Of a DNA stretch of 64,000 nucleotides, positions 61,406 to 64,000 are shown one piece after another. Made by a program: the position numbers and the translations under genes. Source of the stretch: Candidatus Tisiphia endosymbiont of Sialis lutaria. GTDB lineage: Bacteria > Pseudomonadota > Alphaproteobacteria > Rickettsiales > Rickettsiaceae. Position 1 is the stretch's first letter. Each line of letters opens with the position of its first letter. The stretch covers positions 1,054,001-1,118,000 of the forward strand of contig NZ_OZ032153.1 of assembly GCF_964026535.1 (NCBI RefSeq). Reading direction: 5' to 3'. Below the pieces are notes generated by a model. The model was not told where the DNA came from, did no database searches, and saw nothing but the letters and a program-made list of their open reading frames with translations.

Positions 61406-62161
61406 ATGAAAATAATTTCTATATATTTATTGATTATTTTGATTGCTACGCAAGTATTGGCTGATAATCAAATTACTAGAAAAAATTTGAAATTTGATAC
61501 CTCTAATGATTATACGGAAAGATTAGATGGTTTAGAAAAAGAAAATCAACATTTACTTGGCAGAATTGAAATAATTGAGCATACTATTGGTAAATTAGAA
61601 AAAATTTTAAACTCGACAAAACAAGAGGTAACAAATTCCCAAGATAGTAGCGATACATCAAAAAATTCAGTAGATGATTCTGTGGCTAATGATGTCTTTG
61701 ATATACCATCTACTAAAAAAGTGGAGAAAGAAGTTGTTGCTACTGATGTTGTAAAACCTATTTCGGGAGTGGCAGCAGATAAACAACTTTATGATTTAGC
61801 ACTTGCCGCTTTAAAAGATAATAAATTAACAGAGGCTGAAGAAAAATTTGCAAATTTTTTAAAAAATTACTCTAAGAGTCCTTTGTTAAGTAATGCTTAT
61901 TTTTGGTATGGTGAATCTTTTTTTAGACGTAAGATGTTTGATAAAGCCGCAATAAATTATTTAAAAGGTTATAAACAATCGCCAAAAGGGATCAAAGCTT
62001 CTGACTCATTGCTAAAATTAGCATTATCTCTTGGAGAGCTTAAAAAAGGACAAGAGGCATGTTCTATTCTTGATAAACTTGAAGCAGAGTTTCCAAATAG
62101 ACCAGCGACCTCAATAAAAAGAGCTAAGGAGGCAAGAATTAAATTTGCTTGTAAACATTAG
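61406..62161 (+). CDS. cpoB: Tol-Pal system protein CpoB (YbgF)
   Basis: Periplasmic protein that links peptidoglycan synthesis to outer-membrane constriction through the Tol-Pal system. A signal peptide (MKIISIYLLIILIATQVLA) is followed by a coiled coil (DGLEKENQHLLGRIEIIEHT), a Ser/Thr/Asp linker, and three TPR units from about residue 130 (QLYDLALAALKDNKLTEAEE, NAYFWYGESFFRRKMFDKAA). Length 251 is typical. tol genes are not in the window. Confidence 0.9.
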   Translation: MKIISIYLLIILIATQVLADNQITRKNLKFDTSNDYTERLDGLEKENQHLLGRIEIIEHTIGKLEKILNSTKQEVTNSQDSSDTSKNSVDDSVANDVFDIPSTKKVEKEVVATDVVKPISGVAADKQLYDLALAALKDNKLTEAEEKFANFLKNYSKSPLLSNAYFWYGESFFRRKMFDKAAINYLKGYKQSPKGIKASDSLLKLALSLGELKKGQEACSILDKLEAEFPNRPATSIKRAKEARIKFACKH

Positions 62162-62190
62162 GATATATGAATAATAATTGGTAAATAATC

Positions 62191-62844
62191 ATGACTGACA
62201 TTTTGCAAGAAGTTTTAAGTGATAAAAATGAAGAAAAAAAACTTTATTACTTTAAAAAAATTCTTCCTATCACTATAATCCTTACACTTATAGTAATATT
62301 ATTTATGTTAATAAATAATTGGCGTGATAGAAAGGCAATAGAGAATAACCAAAAGACAGGTGATATTTTAGCTAAATCTATAGCCCTTATTAATGATAAC
62401 AAAGAGCTTGCTATAAAGTCTTTGGATAATTTAATGACAACAAGTACTAATAAAGTAAGTGGTTTAGCTGCTATCGAGCAAGCTAGTATCAAAATACACC
62501 AAGGAGATTTTATTGAAGCAAGAACTTTATTAAAAAAAGTTATCGATAACAACAATTATGATGAATTAACAAATGCCTATGCCCATCTAGTTTGGTTGAG
62601 TTTAATGATAGATGAACCAAATTCATCTGATGTAAACACTAATGAAATCGAGAAATATTTAAATTATTTTGATGATGAAAATAAACCATTTTTTGGGACA
62701 GCAAATATTATCAAAGCAATTTGGTATGTTAATAACAACTCAAAAGATTTAGCCGAAGATACTTTAAAAAAGTTGATATCACTAGAAAGTACAACTCAAA
62801 CAGTTAAAGAGCAGGCTAAAGCTTTACTTGCAAATTTACAATAA
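62191..62844 (+). CDS. YfgM-like membrane-anchored TPR protein (DUF2659-like)
   Basis: 217 residues with a cytoplasmic head, one membrane segment (about 27-45, ILPITIILTLIVILFMLI) and a periplasmic helical repeat region. The layout and place directly before bamB match YfgM, the SecYEG-associated chaperone helper; Rickettsial members have been placed in DUF2659, to my recollection. It lies 29 bases after cpoB and 14 before bamB, and all three probably share a transcript. Confidence 0.75.
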   Translation: MTDILQEVLSDKNEEKKLYYFKKILPITIILTLIVILFMLINNWRDRKAIENNQKTGDILAKSIALINDNKELAIKSLDNLMTTSTNKVSGLAAIEQASIKIHQGDFIEARTLLKKVIDNNNYDELTNAYAHLVWLSLMIDEPNSSDVNTNEIEKYLNYFDDENKPFFGTANIIKAIWYVNNNSKDLAEDTLKKLISLESTTQTVKEQAKALLANLQ

Positions 62845-62858
62845 TAAAGGTCTAGATT

Positions 62859-64000
62859 ATGGCAAAACAACTTGTGACAAAACAACGATTAATTATTTTT
62901 TTACTACCTTTAATGCTAACTTCTTGTGATCTAATAAGTAAAAAAACAAAAAATATTGTAGAATTAACTCCTAGATTATCTGTAGAAACTAATGAAGCAA
63001 TTCAAGTGGATTCTGCTAAAACCGATATATTTAGCCCTGAGATGCTTCAGAATAATGAATATACTGTTACAAAACACAAAATAATAGCCGAGCCAATTTT
63101 TAAGAAAGCTGTTGTCTATACCATCGATAACAAAGGTAATGTTTCTGCCTTTTCTATGAAAGACAAAGCTATTATTTGGTCATATAATATAAGCACCAAC
63201 AAAAATGATCATTATGTTGGTGGCGGAATATTATACCATAATGATAAACTATACGTTACCTATGGTTCAAGATTCTTGGTAGTTTTAGATAGTAAATCAG
63301 GTCATGAAATAATCAGAAAAGAACTACCTGATATTACCAGAATAAAACCGATATTAATTAATAATCATACTATTGTAGTTCAAACAGTAACTAATCAAAT
63401 ATTAGCGATTAATACTGAGAGATTAAATTTTGTTTGGCAACATGAAGGTATAATTGAAATTTTATCATCAAGTTATCATGTGGCTCCAATAGTACAAAAT
63501 GGTTATGTGATAGTAAACTATAATTCAGGACAAATTCTTGCTTTAGAATCTAATAGTGGTAAAATTTTATGGACTAACGATTTATCTAGCCAGCAAGAAA
63601 TAGGTTTACCAAATTTTGAGGCAGCTTTTATATTATGCAAACCTGTTGTCAATAACTCTCACCTATATATAGCTAATAGTGCCGGCAAGATAATAAAGCT
63701 AGATATTATAACCGGTAATATCCTATGGCAAATTAAAGCTTATGATGTACAATCAATGTCTTTAGCTGGCAATAGTTTATTTGTAACAAATAATGCTGGA
63801 CAAGTAGCTGCTATAAGCACTGAATTTGGTAAAGTTAAGTTTGTAGCAGATTTAAACGATGGAAAAGATATCAAAAAAGTTAAAGCTTCATCATTTTTAG
63901 CCCCGATAATTGCTAAAACAACGGGGGAAAAAGAGGGAGAAGAAAAAGATTGGAATTTAAATATTATCTCTGCTAAAGGTGAATTATATACTTTCCAATC
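62859..64000 (+). CDS. bamB: Outer-membrane assembly lipoprotein BamB, partial
   Basis: Scaffold lipoprotein of the BAM complex. The frame opens at the ATG 62859 and is still open at the window end (380 codons). The signal sequence ends in the lipobox LMLTSC with Cys23. PQQ-like beta-propeller blades follow: AVVYTIDNKGNVSAFSMKDK, KLYVTYGSRFLVVLDSKSG, ILALESNSGKILWTNDL, IIKLDIITGNILWQIK. The residue after the Cys is Asp, which in E. coli would retain a lipoprotein in the inner membrane. The missing 3' end is probably short. Confidence 0.9.
   Translation, partial: MAKQLVTKQRLIIFLLPLMLTSCDLISKKTKNIVELTPRLSVETNEAIQVDSAKTDIFSPEMLQNNEYTVTKHKIIAEPIFKKAVVYTIDNKGNVSAFSMKDKAIIWSYNISTNKNDHYVGGGILYHNDKLYVTYGSRFLVVLDSKSGHEIIRKELPDITRIKPILINNHTIVVQTVTNQILAINTERLNFVWQHEGIIEILSSSYHVAPIVQNGYVIVNYNSGQILALESNSGKILWTNDLSSQQEIGLPNFEAAFILCKPVVNNSHLYIANSAGKIIKLDIITGNILWQIKAYDVQSMSLAGNSLFVTNNAGQVAAISTEFGKVKFVADLNDGKDIKKVKASSFLAPIIAKTTGEKEGEEKDWNLNIISAKGELYTFQ

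Overview
The window looks like chromosome of an obligate intracellular member of the Rickettsiaceae: Rickettsia itself, or a close relative such as the Torix/Tisiphia or Megaira groups. The grounds are low GC, the gene content (split spoT genes, several ProP-type transporters, NADP-type Icd of about 484 residues, Mrp antiporter genes, a PKMT-like methyltransferase, CcmB, a DUF2659-like gene beside bamB) and dense Rickettsia-type palindromic elements, some lying in frame inside protein genes. The genus was not established by any search.

Layout. 1-3190: a DUF3576-type gene and leuS. 3346-13284: an accessory island with a large SF1 helicase, an unrecognised convergent gene, an AAA-ATPase/PD-(D/E)XK protein, remnants of a serine recombinase, an IS630 and an unknown protein, an IS3 element, and a restriction fragment cut by that IS3. 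13397-18994: ccmB, a small membrane protein, a fused toxin-antitoxin ORF inserted behind an Mrp antiporter cluster, icd and an OmpH/Skp gene. 19285-22818: lepB-rnc-era-recO, the classic cluster, here split by nested palindromes. 22937-24932: a ppGpp hydrolase gene convergent with an MFS gene. 25000-32500: a mobile region with a secreted protein, two IS256 copies tail to tail and a second AAA-ATPase/nuclease copy. 32498-37281: a 17-repeat LRR protein, a split SpoT (synthetase and hydrolase genes) and a second hydrolase/MFS pair. 37936-48802: an AddB-type nuclease, hemF, another ProP-like transporter, ligA, a frameshifted traX, murJ and ppa. 48795-55096: a PKMT-like methyltransferase, tRNA-Gly, cycM, a small coiled-coil gene, clpX, dnaA and a rhodanese. 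55454-64000: sdhE, mfd, radA, then cpoB, a YfgM-like gene and bamB, which runs off the window.

The housekeeping genes cover replication (dnaA, ligA), repair (mfd, radA, recO, AddB), envelope building (murJ, lepB, Skp, CpoB, BamB), proteolysis (ClpX), haem supply (hemF, ccmB, cycM) and cation exchange. Between them lie layered repeat elements. I call these families A (ends ATAGTCAATT/AATTGACTAT), B (ends AGACCTCTTGCA/TGCAAGAGGTCT), C, D, E (TCATTGCGAG hairpins), F (CATTCCCGC hairpins), G, H and K. These labels are mine.

The observations I would follow first are: (1) two cases where a small gene sits 32 bp behind a conserved gene and a degraded copy of that gene's 3' tail lies just beyond it (antiporter plus toxin-antitoxin, clpX plus coiled-coil gene); (2) an exact 40-bp coding match at the 3' ends of two otherwise unlike genes; (3) palindromes nested inside one another with a 12-bp direct repeat around one layer; (4) elements of 144 and 90 bp inserted in frame in working-looking genes.
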